This document shows, piece after piece, positions 35,250 to 47,980 of a DNA stretch of 64,000 nt. The DNA lies in the NCBI GenBank assembly GCA_947579665.1, contig OX388345.1, positions 57,775,454 to 57,839,453 of the forward strand, in the 5' to 3' direction. A model generated the notes under the pieces. It saw only the letters and a program-made list of their open reading frames with translations. It was not told the origin of the DNA and did not search any database. The DNA comes from Sympetrum striolatum (Eukaryota > Arthropoda > Insecta > Odonata > Libellulidae). Both the position numbers and the translations under genes were made by a program. How positions within the stretch are numbered: the first letter of the stretch is position 1; each line of letters begins with the position of its first letter.

Positions 35250-37080
35250 TTAATTGCTGAGGAACTTGCGCATAATGTGACATGTTTGCAGTAATACTGC
35301 TTTCTGTGCTGCACCGATGGTATATTCCTCTAAACCAATTTTCTCCAAATTTTTACCAAAATTGTAGGTCATCAATCCTTCAACAGATATCACAAATGGG
35401 ACAACCTGGACCTCTACCAACTTCCAGATATCCTTTAATTGCCACGCAAGCTCTTCGTATTTGTCTCTCTTTTCCATCTCTGTTCTTCGTATGTTCTGAG
35501 ACAGTGGCACAGCTATATCAATGATTATTGCGGTTTTGTTCGCATTATTAATTAGCAAAATATCTGGTCTGTTGTAATTAATCGTTTTATCTGTTAAAAT
35601 TGGTCTATCCCAATAAAGGATGATCTTGTTCCTCTCTAAAACAGGAGCAGGCTGATATTTATAATAGGGAACAATATCCTCATCAAGGAGTTCATATTTC
35701 ATACCAAGTTGTTGGTGTATGAGCTTCGCGACCTGGTTGTGCCTTCCTAGGTATGCTGTGTCTGCTAAATTTGGACAACCAGCCATTATGTGTTCGATGG
35801 ACTCCCCTGTTTTTCCACATTTTCGGCATCTATCTTCCACATTTAGCTTCAGGATATGTTTTTGGTAATTTAACGTTTTCATTACTCTGTCTTGGATTGC
35901 AAAAAGGAATCCCTCGGTTTCAGGATACAAGTATCCTTTGTGTATCCATTGTAATGAGGCCTTTTTGTCGATGTAAGGTTCGTCTAGTAATCTTGGGAAC
36001 TTTCCATGTATATCCATACTTTCCCATACTTTTTTATCCTCTTGAGTATTTAGTTCTTTGCTGGTTCCTTCCTGTTGGAGATTGAGGGGAGTGTATCCCT
36101 CATCAGCTTCTACCGCCATCTTCATAAGTTCGTCAGAAGATGTTCTTAGTTTCTCTTTCATTTGAGAAACCTGGACATTACACATATTCTTGATGTTCAG
36201 CAGGCCTCTTCCACCTTCCTTGCGAGGTAAATATAATCTCTTGACAGATGAGTTTGGATGAAGGAATCTAAACTTCGTCAGGAGAGTTCTTGTTTTCCTG
36301 TCTATTTCATCTAAGTCACTCTCAGACCATTTTACTACCCCAAAGGAGTAAATAAGGATTGGAACTGCCCAGCTGTTGATTCCTTCAACTATCCTCTTCC
36401 CTGATAGCTTTGTATTACATAATTTTGCAATTCTCCTTATGTATTTTTCCTTGAACTCCTTTTTCAATTGGGTGTGGTCTATTCTACCGTTTTGGAGAGA
36501 TCCTAGATATTTATAGATCTCATCCTGTCTTAAATTTTTTATTCCGAGGAAATCCTCTTCGTGTTTTTTAATAGTTCCTCGTTTAATGCTGACAGTCGCA
36601 CATTTTTCCAATCCAAAGGACATGCAGATGTCTCTGCTAAACAGGGATACAGTTTTTATTAATGATTTTAGTTTTTCAGGTGTTTCTGCATAGAGCTTTA
36701 CGTCGTCCATGAACAGCAGATGGTTTAGTCTTCTCTTTCCATTTCTGATTAGTTTATAGCCGATGTTAGTGTCCTTCAAAAGAGTAGATAGGGGATTGAT
36801 GGCAAGACAAAACCATAAGGGTGACAGCGAGTCTCCTTGGAAAATGCCCCTTCTTATATTAATTTCACCTATGGAATAATTACCTCTCATCAGTCTGGTC
36901 TTCCACATTGACATGATACTACTTAGAGTATTTCTAATTTTAGGGCAGATCTTATAAATTTCCAAAACCTTGATTAACCAGGAGTGGGGAACCGAATCAA
37001 AGGCTTTAGAGTAGTCAATGTACGCCATCTCTAAATTTCTTTGTTTAACTTGTGCCTGCTTCAAAATCACCGCATCAACC

Positions 37081-37081
<1 letters not shown>
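35250..37081 (-). pseudogene. Truncated Dong-like reverse transcriptase-endonuclease ORF
   Basis: An open frame of about 610 codons matching residues 586-1195 of the full-length protein with seven differences and no gap. It keeps the YIDYSKAFDSV and FMDD catalytic motifs, the CCHC knuckle and the RPD...D nuclease motif, but lacks the N-terminal region and the reverse transcriptase fingers (KAPGPD, YRPI). The frame runs on by chance through the TAA repeat as about 18-19 isoleucines and opens at an ATG at 37169 inside the LINE 3' UTR. The result is a 639-codon chimeric ORF. It is unlikely to work as a reverse transcriptase, although the nuclease part is intact. Confidence 0.85.

Positions 37082-37138
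<57 letters not shown>
37082..37138 (-). repeat. (TAA)19 tail of a LINE, target of Dong insertion
   Basis: Nineteen uninterrupted TTA units on the plus strand. On one side lies the 3' UTR of a CR1/Jockey-type LINE, ending AAACTG on the minus strand; on the other is the 5' truncation point of the Dong-like copy. The tract therefore reads as the LINE's own tail, into which the Dong elements inserted. Confidence 0.88.
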
Positions 37139-37139
<1 letters not shown>

Positions 37140-37528
37140 AGTTTGAAAGAATCCAGGTGTCAGCCACAAACATTATTAATTTACAAACCCTTTTAAATTA
37201 TTACATTTAAAATTCCTAAATAATATCATTGTGTTGACAAACAGAATAAGGTCACGCTCTTGGCAACGAACAAATTACAGATTTAACAATATCTTAAACA
37301 ACACATCCAAAACCTTTTTCATATAACCATTTTTTATAATAGCTTAAAGCTTCTAAGTTTAAAATCTTTAATTGTTTTAGGTAACGGCTTGAAAGCCTTT
37401 TCAAGTAACATGTTCCATTCCCTTACTCCCCTATTAAGAAATGAATATTTAGCCGCAAATTGTGGTAACTCGTAATTAGAGTGAAATTTTAGTTTGAGTT
37501 GTTTAGACCTTAGAATATTTATTACACT
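37139..37528 (-). mobile_element. 3' end of a CR1/Jockey-type LINE
   Basis: On the minus strand: the last 64 codons of a LINE second ORF, about 195 nt of 3' UTR, then the TAA tail at 37138-37082. The coding end is described in the next entry. Sequence above 37528 is not recognisable as LINE, so the copy is 5'-truncated or decayed there. The orientation matches both Dong-like elements. Confidence 0.75.
37334..37528 (-). pseudogene. C-terminal remnant of LINE reverse transcriptase ORF2
   Basis: A 64-codon frame ending in TAA at 37334-37336. It contains KYSFLNRGVREWNMLLEKAF followed by KPLPKTIKDFK. The pattern of Phe-Xaa-Arg, then a Val-Arg-Glu-Trp-Asn box and a Leu-Pro motif, is the signature C-terminus of CR1/Jockey-group LINE ORF2 proteins, after the reverse transcriptase. 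The frame is closed upstream by a stop at 37529-37531, so only the terminus is left. It was found by translating the minus strand from the TAA tail inward. Confidence 0.72.
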
Positions 37529-40500
37529 TTAAATTTCAATAGTAAACGCTATAAAAACTATAGCGCATTAATTTAGTTTTCGATGTTTAGTTGTTACTTG
37601 TGTTGTTTGGTGTTTATTTGGTGGTTATTGTACATTGGAAAGGCTATATCATACTAAAAAGTTAAATAATTATATTTCAAAGTATTCTGTTGCTAATAAT
37701 AAGAAAGTGAAATTAAGATTTTGATGATATTATGCACGAGAATAATATCAATTGAAGATGACAACTGTAACCGCTCCTTACATAGAGAAGCAACCCCCAT
37801 TACGTGAATTTATTTCTCTTTAACCGCTAAAATTTAAACGCATATAATTTTCTCCTCATAACATCGGAAAGTGATTTCCATTTTTCAGAAAATTTAGCCA
37901 AAGTAAGTTTTTACTACAAAATATTCCTGTAAAAGGCATTAAAGAGTAAATCTTTATATTTTATTAAAAGAAGTGATACTTAATAATAATAATATACCTA
38001 AATTTCATAAATATCTTCCCTAAAGCCAGTAAGTTATTTAGCCCTCGCTCTTAGACGAAGTAGCTACATGGTCGTTCGTAAACAGCTTGGAAATTTCGTA
38101 AATTCTAGGGCGATAAAGCCATTTTCCACCTGCCATAACATTCACCGGTCTAATTAATCTGTAATGTATCTCGTCGATGCTTTGTAATAATAGATGCGCC
38201 GAGACTTTTGATTTACACCCTATTTATTCTCCGCTCGCACAAAGGGTCTAATATATTTCCAGCTGAATTTTCGCCACGCTGAATTATCCCTTGTAGAGAA
38301 ACAAACGCCGCACGCTCCGTCCGCGAACGTGGTAACTCCGAGGTATGCGCTACCAGTCACGTAGCCCCTCGCTACAAGTGATAATGGACGAGTACCGCAG
38401 AATACCATTATTAATCGTTTCTCAGCGGCCCGTCTCTACGCGCTTTGTACTCCAAAGGCGTAAAGGTCCGAATTAATCTCCCAACTTCCATGATTAATGC
38501 ACCACGAGTCTATTGCCGCGTCTATCTGCATTATCTTCCCTCCCCTGAGTGCAGCCACCGGCAAAGGCAACCGGTTCCATCGGATCGTTGCGCAACCCGG
38601 GACCCTCGCCGCCGGTACACGGCCGGGAATTCGTGTCCGCGGAGGGAATTCGACAAATGAAATCGCGTTCCTTTCTTTCGGAATGCTATTAATACGTTTT
38701 CACGACTCCGCCCCTATATTCGAGTCCGTATCTCCTCTCACGCCTTTCTTTGGTGCATTTTTTCCTCGCGGTGATGAACGTCTTAATGTAACACCCCTGC
38801 GAAGCCCCAAAGGGGGGAACCAGCCGCCATGGAGTACCTTATTTGGCTTAAGGAATTGCCGCAGTGTCTCCAATATTAAAGGGCGCTCTTTCCAAATTAT
38901 TTGGATGTTATCTGCGCCCAATGATGTCTCACTCCCTTCGTCTATCTTCACATCTTCATTGACTTTTTCTGCGATTTTTTTCATTTGTTCGGTGCATTCT
39001 TTCCGGTTCGATTTATGTGGCCAATCACCGATGCACAAAAAGTTGAAAGGGTTCACGTTCACCTGGCTCTGCTTTTTTGTTGACTTAAGACGTTATTTAT
39101 GATAGGAAGCGAATTTGAGCGGGACTCGAGTCGATTTTTTACGGGTAAAATGCATCCTCCGTCATTAAAAGTTCAGTGGGTGCAGCTTTATATCTTAATA
39201 ATGACACGAAGATGAATGAAATATGTGCTTTTGACGTCCCATTCAACTAATGCAATCACTAATAAAAACATGGAACAATTTATTATTATAAATGAATAAC
39301 GTAAGCTGATTAAGTCGCTTCGTATTGAACTATGTTTCTAATGTGTTTAAGTTCTCCATACTGAATTGTATGAAATTTTTAAATACAAAAAATGTAGTTT
39401 ATTATTGTATCAAAATTTGTCGTGGGAATATATTTACAGTTTAAATGTTTTTGGTGAGATAAATATCAATTTTTCTGCCCTTCATTACTCGTATTACGGT
39501 TCCCAACTTGTTATTAGAATAAATGTGAAGAAATCTCATGGATTAAATGGAAAATATCTAAATACGTACCCTGCCTCATTGGTTTTATTAATTTTTTTAC
39601 AGTAGAAATCGTAAATAGGTAATTTTGAGTAAAATTTGATTGTTAATTGCATTCATAATTCAGCATATTTTACTAAAAATTTACGAAGTAAATAAGCCAA
39701 AATTTCTTGAGGATATATCTCACTCTCAGTATAATGAGATATGAAAGATTGTTTAATAGATACACTTTTTATTCAGAGCCCAAGATGCATTATCATGCAG
39801 TTTTCAAAATACTCCTATCGTTACGTACGTTATTAAGACATAAGATAGGAATTTATTACCTACGAAATTCTTTCTGACCGCCGAACACTTTTGCCTGGAA
39901 AGCACTCGAATTATAAAAAAGGAGCCTCCTTTTGATGCATCAGTCATTTTTATGGCAGTCATTCCTAACTTTCGCTTCCTAGTTGTTTTTTTACTGTTAT
40001 AATACCTCCGATACCCACACCTTCCTACGCCTTCCTTCCGCATTTCCCTCTCCTATAACTATAGGACATAAAGGCCAGCGGCGTCCATATCAGTCTTAAA
40101 ATAGGTAGGCGGAACAAAACTCTCATCTATCCTCCTTTATCTTCTTAAAATGTATACATTTAGTAGAATTATGTAAGATAGTCTCAAGGCTTCTTCCTCG
40201 GGGAGAAAACCTTTCGATGAGATTTTACGTTCATGAATTCTTTCCTCTCTCTCTTAAGTGAATTGTTCTGGCTACGCTACGCCCATCACTGGAATGCTCG
40301 GATATCTGATTCGAAAATATCTCTGTATTTCTAAAATAATCTTTGATTGCGTATAAAAGATAACCACTCACTTTCCCCCACGTAACCGCACATTTAATTT
40401 TTTTGATTCCTTAATTCGACTATCCAAAAAAAATTAACTTTATAATTAATTTCCTTAAGTTACTGATAATTTGTTTGGTACTACCGTTTTAATCTGTTTC

Positions 40501-43500
40501 CTGTGGATTCAAGAGGATATTTGCAAGAGAAATTTTAAGAGATGGGCATCAACAAAAGAAAACCGACCAAGGTCGGCTTTAGAATCATTTGGTTATTGTT
40601 GTTTCTTTGTATACATCAATTTGAAAAAAATAGTCGTTCAAAACATTTGCGATAGTGAGTTTCATGCCTGAAAGAAACTCCATATTTATCAACACCGATT
40701 CAGTTTTCCCATGGAGTGAATTAAGTGAGAAAAAATTTAATAAAATAACACATAAATCGGAGAAATCAAAATTTGATATACTTATGGAAGCGTGGATTGT
40801 AAATTTTCTGTTTAAATAAGCACTATCCTCAATTTTTATCTAAGCCAAATTACGTATCAGTATTTAATACGTATATCGATAATGTTAATAGAATTTCGCC
40901 ACTGGAGTAGTTGGTTCTAAAAAGCATGGCAACAAATCTTTGCATTGGTAAACTCTTTCGAAAGTATGATTCAATTAAAAAAGTAATCTTCATTACAAAA
41001 TGCAAATCTCCTCACTAACATTGTATTATGATTTTGAAACTAGATCTTCAAACCAAAAAACGCGATGCAAACTTCAAAGAAATAGTTGTTCGTGTGCACT
41101 CTAAACTACTCGCTCGGATGAGCTGTAGGTAAAAATCATTTGTCTCTCAAAACATGAGATCATTTTGTGAAAAAAAATTCCTTTTACTACTATCACGATT
41201 CATTCAGATATATTTATCTGAGGTTAAGAAGTTAAACGTCCAATATTCTTACTGTTTCCACTTCCAACCCTTCAATAATTTTTTAGCTAATTGTTATCTT
41301 ATATTTTCCCTTCTTCTCCCTCTTTTTCCTATGAATTGTTTTATTTTTATTATTGTCCGCTTATATTAAACGTCCTACAACACTCGTGTCAGTAGAGGCA
41401 GGGGTATAATGGTACAAGAGATGTATAATGTATGATGAGACTTTGAATGTTACTTGTTCCACATTTTATTTTTGGAAAAGGTTACATTTGAATCCTTAGA
41501 ATATTTCGTTCATATTGATTCGTAATATTTGTTAATTACTCTTATATTATTTTAATCATCTTAAAAGAACAGGAGACAATTTTTCCTTGTTGGTTCCGCT
41601 TACAATAAAAGTATTAGTTTCATCAATGAAAATATGAGGTTTTTTTATTTTTAGCTTATAATTCAATGTTTAAGAAAGTTTATAACATCTAACTCTCAAA
41701 TAAAATCAAGAGTTAAAAAATACATTTCTTTCCATTAAATTGTTTAAAAATTGCTTAATATATGTAAATAGATTGCGTAAAATAAGCTACATTAACTAAA
41801 TTGCTTTCTAGAAATATCGATTACATTAAATCAAATAAATTCTTATTAGAGCGAAATTGAATAGAGGGCATAATTTTTCAATTATTTGAACATTTATTTA
41901 TTTTACATACTTCTAAAGTTAGTTGGTGTTTTTCAACTAAAATTTTATCAATTCCTTGTTTGCATGGGTAACTGGAAGCTAAAGCAGAAAGATAGATTGA
42001 AATAATTATGGCTGTCTGCCATCAGCATCAATTATTCATCTACAATACAATATTTTATTTGGCTAATGACAATAGGATTAAAATATCATAATTTCAGTGA
42101 ACCATATTAATCAGTTATAATTTCATCAGTCCCATTTAATTCCCTTTAATTGAAATTTACTCTGGAAATGTCTCAATCCTTGTCGAATGTTTCGTACTTC
42201 AATTCCGATATCCTTCACTACTATTTCATAATCACTATTAAGCAACGCGCTTAAATTTAATTAAATCTTCGTTAGTTCACCTAAATTGTGTGACCAAAAC
42301 CTGCACGCCTAAACTCGTGGCACCTTTAACAACTGAATATATATATTGAGTCATATCTTGTTGGCCATGAATAGCTCATATAAATCAGGAAAAAGGGATT
42401 GACTAACAAAGAAAACCTTTCCGTTCCCGACAAAAGCAAGAGTTACGTCACTTTCTTTTCAATGGAAGCCTCTGAAAATAAATGCCTTCATCTGCCACTT
42501 TGAGAACGCATCCGTCTTAAGAGAGAATAATAATTACGTCCATCGCCTGCTAAAAAGGAAGCCATATTTTAACCGAGTTTTGATTCCAAGAAATGAATAA
42601 CCGCGTTGTCTCATCTTTCTTAAAGTGGTAAATAAGATGCATTTCATGGTCAAAACAATTTTATATTTTCATTTCTTTCACGTTTCCATTCTATTTATAG
42701 GGATTTTCTTTCTGAATACTGCTTCTGAGCGATATTTGTCTCCAGTTATATTAAGTGCCGACAGTAATTAAGATTCATTGTATGTAAGTTGTACTAAGGG
42801 CAATTCAATTTCGTTTTCTGCTGTGGAAAGTGAAATAGCTAAATTTATTGTTAGTCAAAATATCATTTACATACGAATTCGGAAATATTTTAAAAGAATT
42901 CTAAGATATTTGTTCTTAGCCATACCTTTCTCCAAATGTCTTTGAATTATATGTTACGTGCTTAATCGTTTTTCATTAATTCCATTAAGTCTTTCTCCTG
43001 GGCCTCGGTTGCTTTCATAGTTTGCGGTGAGTTTTTCTAATTATATGATGAAGGCGTTATTTTTCTATACATTAGTTTCAGATTTTATGTTTGGGTGGTT
43101 TATACTTCATCAAGGAATAATATTATACTGTTAAATCAATCCTTCACATCTACTGAAAAGTTGTCCATTTAATACTGTTGGTTTAATTTTTAGTATTCTT
43201 GGTGATATATATAAACAAAGAAGAGAAACGGTTTTTCTAATATTCCTTTGCGCGCCGTAATGAAATTTATTATCCTGCTAATTCTTCAACTAAAATATAT
43301 AGTATGGATAGTGGAGAAACAACGGAAGGAATGAACCTAGAAAAACCAATTTGTTTTCCATTTTTATCCTATTTATTTCCTTACTAGTGTCAGAATACTA
43401 ATGAAGAAATAAGATTCTCCGATAAAAATCTTATAAAGTAAAATGTGGATTGTTTCTGTGACGTTCAATTAGGGGACTGAGTAAAAGATTTAAAATGTAA

Positions 43501-44372
43501 TGCCATTGACTCTATCTCTGAAATATAATTCCTCGTAGGTTTTCCACGCTCATTCCGAGACTTGTTGTTTGGACGGGAACTATCTTTATGTTCGAACGAA
43601 ATCATCTTAAGTTACCAACTCTATCCTTATCTTGACTTTTACTAACAACTTAGGGCTCCATTCACTACAAAGTAGTGTTGAATAGATTCAATGGAAAGGG
43701 TAATGAATAATGGTATCTGCGGAAATTTGCGACAAAAAACGGTTCTGAATAAGTAGATCGAACTGGATTAGGTAAAGATTGAGGATTACCCTAAGAGATA
43801 CTGATTCAGCATCCTGGGAGAGAAAGATTATTAGTCATGAAATATGAATCAGATAGTGATTCTGTTATGTAGAAGTTGGTATTTATTTTATCAAAGTGTA
43901 CCTTTCTAAAGACAACAAATCGATTGTAGATCCAAGGAAAGATAAATATCATACTTATGCTAATGATGACAGTATAATAACTAACTAGAAATAGAAATTC
44001 TTTAATAATTTAGAAAACGTAAATTGAAATAAAGCTTGAATCGATGGAAATTTGGAAATCCAAGGGACGAACTCATAACAGCAAAAGAGACTTATTGAAA
44101 TAACTTTCTCCTATTCCAAATGTACAAACTGCACTTACGGAAAATAAACGTTATTAAAATTGTTAATTTTAATTTTCCTGACAAAAGTCTATGTATAGCT
44201 TTATATGCTGGATTATTTAATTATTATGATTCTTTAAATTAAAATTAAAAGTTGTTATGTGGAATTCATGTGACAGACACTCCATGCAATGATTAAAACA
44301 TTCCCAGTTTTTGTTTTACATTATAAAATCATGTTCATATAATAATAATAATAAAAACGTCTATAAAGACCA
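37529..44372. other. Largely non-coding stretch with a CpG-rich patch
   Basis: AT-rich sequence except for the CpG-rich patch at about 38040-38860, listed separately. A small hairpin (CGCTATA-AAAAC-TATAGCG) lies near 37550-37570. Overlapping opposite-strand ORFs at 38497-39102 and 38700-39062 lack recognisable domains. From 39.1 to 44.3 kb I see nothing beyond AT-rich DNA and short chance ORFs. Confidence 0.55.
38040..38860. promoter_or_regulatory. CpG-rich patch with homeodomain-type sites (candidate)
   Basis: About 800 bp clearly richer in GC and CpG than the surroundings, for example GCCGCCGGTACACGGCCGGG near 38608-38627. It contains several TAAT-core sites (CTAATTAATC near 38151, AATTAATC near 38472, GATTAATGC near 38491). 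This could be an enhancer, a promoter or an unrecognised exon; the sequence alone does not decide. Confidence 0.3.
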
Positions 44373-44425
44373 TTTATTATTATTATTATTATTATTATTA
44401 GGGCGAGATTGAGACTAAAAGTCTC
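44373..44425 (-). mobile_element. LINE-like 3' tail with hairpin and (TAA)9
   Basis: On the minus strand a perfect hairpin GAGAC-TTTTA-GTCTC (44425-44411) is followed by AATCTCGCCC and then about nine TAA units ending near 44373. A terminal hairpin plus a TAA tail is a common LINE 3' end. It differs from the tails at 16.0/53.8 kb and at 37.1 kb, so it is a separate family. Upstream coding remnants were not recognised. Confidence 0.55.
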
Positions 44426-47397
44426 TTCTTTCATCCAACCCATCGTCATCCAATATAGAAATAATCAATTTGAAGAGATAGTATGAAAAATATGAGAAGA
44501 ATTGTATTTTTACAGATGTCTAATGTTATAATGTGTATAAAAATAGCAAATGAATTGATTTTAACTTTGGCAAACAAGAGGTTATTGTGGGATGTAAGAC
44601 AGAGCAGCACAGACTACTCCAATGTTGAAATCAGAAAATATATTGAAGAGGACATCTTGTGGGGAAAAGGAAAAATTCAGAGGGGAGAAAATGTAATTTG
44701 AGATGAGAAACGGCAATGAGCAATTGTAGAAGGTTTTCATGAGAAATTAGTGAGAGAGAATTGTAGTTGGTGACGGTCACGAAAATTATGTTCACATGGA
44801 GTGAGAATAATAAAGAACGGATGTTCGAGGACAATCAAATGCTTATTCTTCCATATAACCTTGAGCTCCTCATATTCTTCCTCTTTTTCAATTTATTACG
44901 CATCGAAGATAACTTTTTTTATCAATAGTTTTTCCTATCTTATCAAGACTCATTACATATAATTTATATCTTTATTTTGCCTTTGACTGTCAAATTCACT
45001 AAAGATATCTACTTATCATAATAATATCAATGTAATCTATTTCCCTATCCATTCTACATTTCCCCATAAACTATGATGGCCGTTAGCTGAAAACTTAAAG
45101 TTATTCTTGATTCCTAACTTATTCCATAATCCTATAAGAATTTGCGGGATAATTAATCCAGAATCGAATTCTAGGCTAAGATATCCTTTTAAATATTATT
45201 AAAATTATTCAATTATTTATTATTTTATTCCAATTTTATCCAATTCGACTGTTGCGGATAATTTCCCATTGTCAATTAAGTAGGTTAAGTAATGTATACG
45301 AATTACTATTGATTTACATTTCAAACATTTTGATTTTTAAGAACCACATTCAATGAAGCATATAAATTTTTAATGATGCATATTTTATCAAAAAGTGAAA
45401 TTAGGACCCGTCATGCTTGAACGGGGGAGTACACTCGCAAAAAAAGCAGGATCCAAGTAAAAATAAAATTTTACATTATATTGCAACAAGATGTTACTAA
45501 TTGCCGATAAAGTTTTTGAATGCTAAGCTATATACCATTTTTTATGCGCATTATCGTATTTCGGCAGCAAAATGATTGTTTTGATGTGGATGAGCTAAAA
45601 ATAGACTCAAAGGAGGAAGCGACCGAAGAATTTCGAGTGTTATAAAAATAAACATTTGGTCCACTCCACCTTTCTCTTATGTTTATTCCTTGTGTCCCTG
45701 GCTTTCGAGAGTTAAATGGCCGCTTGACGCAATTCTGCGCCGCTTCTTCCGATTGATGTTTGCTCTTGGCGTTTTAGAAGACTCAGATATATATTTCATC
45801 TTTCTCAATAAAGCGAACACGCTTATCTTATTTATCATAATTGATCCTGCTTATGCTGAAATAAGTTACCCTTCTTTAATGGAAAATAAATTAGATATAA
45901 CTTGTCGTACTTAAAGTGAAAAAACTTCCAAAAATGATGGATTTTTTTTGAAAATGTAACTCCAACAAAGTTTGAAATCAATATGTACTCCTAAATTCCA
46001 CCAAAGTTGTTTCTATAACAACTTTGGCCCCCAACTTTGGATTCACTTTTAGGTAAGAATAGTCGGCACCGAACCATTTCTACACAAAATGTTTTTAGGT
46101 AGGCTAAGCAAAGGAGAGGACAATGGAGAATATTAAAGTTGTTTATTACAGAACTGTTGTAGAGTAATTGCTTCCATAAAAATATTATATTGCTTCTTTT
46201 TTCTTGGCAGTAAATTTCTTTCCTTCGAAGGAACCCGAATATCACTGTTGCTCCTACGCTTATTCACAAAGCTCCTCAAACATACTAAATTACCTTGGCA
46301 CCGGTAAATTTTGAAATACGACGAAAAGATAACTGAGACATACTATACATTCAAAAGAAAGCATAAACATTTTTCGCATGCATTTGCTTAACGAAAAATA
46401 CACGAAAAACCTTTACAATGTCATGAAGATCTCAAATGTCTACGTCAAATATTATGCTTGTACACTTAAATGTTTGGTTCTGCATTGTGGCGTCCTCGAA
46501 TGTCGGCAGCCTCAAACATTCTCAGAGGATTAAGCAACAGCTCTGCAGTAAATAGTAGGTTAAACCTGTTTCGAAGGATTTAGTGAGTCATGGCCAAATT
46601 CTCCATGGCACTATAATCCTAAGTATTGTCCCACATTTTATTCACCTTTATTCACCTTTGACAGCGGCAAGGATCAATAAAATGTTTTGAGATGCAATAG
46701 AGAATGAATGATATGGCAAGATAATTGCAGTGCATCAAGTTTCCTCTAAAGCCCAGTAAGCTCCTCTCCTTTCACGCAATGAATCTTTGAGTTATTGAAA
46801 TTCTCCGAATGAAACGTTATCCTTTATATATTAATCTTTAAATATGCTAGTCTTTGAACTAATGTACCGTCAAATTGAGTGAGTTACGATTATATTGATA
46901 TTTGATATAGTATCAATAGAAGTATAAAAAGAAGTTTCCATAACCATTGATTCTGTACGGTGTATTCTACTTAAGCCATTCATTCATAAATTTAGGCCAT
47001 GCGTATCCGTGATCGAGGAAAAATTATTAAAGGCAATAGGATTTTACTATTGTTAGAGAAGGAAAGTTTCTCTTAATTCAAACGTTTTATGTTTTATTTT
47101 GGCGCAAAAATAGAAATTACGGATGATTGAGCCATTCCTATGAGAAATAAATACTTATATATTTTAAAAAATCCTGATAATGATGATATTCTCGCTGTAC
47201 GAATGATTATTTCGACATTCAAAGAAAAAATAATATGTTAAGATTAAATTAAGGAGATCTAACATTTTTCTTCGCTGTTACAATCTTGACTGATATTTTA
47301 CCAGAGATTCGAAGAAACAGCAAGAGGTTGATGGAAATCTGATTTCCCCATATTCAAAAGCAATTTTCGTTTATGAAATATATGTTTATGTATAAAT
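44426..47397. other. Non-coding stretch, no gene recognised
   Basis: AT-rich, with chance ORFs of up to about 84 codons. One clean hairpin at 46001-46027 is listed separately. Nothing else seen. Confidence 0.55.
46001..46027. repeat. Perfect 11-bp hairpin
   Basis: CCAAAGTTGTT (46001-46011) and AACAACTTTGG (46017-46027) are exact complements around a TCTAT loop. A further CCAACTTTGG follows at 46031-46040. Too short for a typical microRNA precursor; role unknown. Confidence 0.6.
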
Positions 47398-47980
47398 CAT
47401 AAGCATAATATTGATATTTTAGTTATTTTCTATGGATAATTTTTCGAAGATCAAATAATATCTGTCCTCAGTAGTCTTATTTTCGGTTAACTCTAATCTT
47501 TCCATGTTAATTATATTAAATATATAATGAATATAAGACGTCTTTAAGTATTATAAAAATACATCTCATTTTTATTGACAGGAAGTTAATATCGGCCATC
47601 AACACCAACAATTCCTTGATTTCCAAACGTTTATGTCATGGAGACTTAAATGCTTGCCTTAATCTTCAATTCCAAACCATAAGCATTGAAATGACGTTTA
47701 AAATCTTTTCTACGGATATTTTTTTCGAAGATCAAACAATATCTGCTCGCAAAAGTCTTGCTTTCTGTCAGCTTCAGTCTTTCTACATTAAATATTACGA
47801 TAATATTCTACATTATATATATTTTTTATATCAGGCCCCTTTAAGTGGCATGAAAACACATGTTTGTGGATAGGAAATAAATATCACCCCTCAACATCAA
47901 CAATTCTTTGAATTCCACATGTTGATTTCATGGAGACTTCAATGCTCGTTTCATCCTTCAGTTCCAACCCTCGCATGCAT
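47398..47980 (+). repeat. Diverged tandem duplication of about 285 bp
   Basis: Unit 1 (about 47398-47677) and unit 2 (about 47678-47980) share anchors in the same order: CATAAGCAT, GGATA then TTTTTCGAAGATCAAA, AATATCTG, CATCAACA-CAACAATTC and CATGGAGACTT. The offset grows from 280 to 292 bp because of small indels. The many substitutions indicate an old event. The ORF at 47616-47873 crosses the unit boundary and is probably chance. No function is evident. Confidence 0.75.

Larger units (their letters stand above)
35130..37081 (-). mobile_element. 5'-truncated Dong-like retrotransposon copy
   Basis: About 1.95 kb, nearly identical to the 3' half of the full-length copy and in the same orientation. 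It starts at the codon matching Thr586 of the complete protein and lacks the 5' UTR, N-terminal region and first part of the reverse transcriptase. The 3' UTR, including the GAAA-tetraloop hairpin, is complete. 5' truncation is the usual result of incomplete target-primed reverse transcription. Its 5' junction is directly at the TAA tract of the LINE tail. Confidence 0.88.

Noticed and set aside
38497..39102. 201-codon plus-strand ORF in the CpG-rich patch, and a 120-codon minus-strand ORF inside it (38700-39062)
   Set aside because: Both occupy the same DNA on opposite strands, neither shows a recognisable domain, and the higher GC content alone lengthens open frames. The minus one reads slightly more protein-like, but without support.
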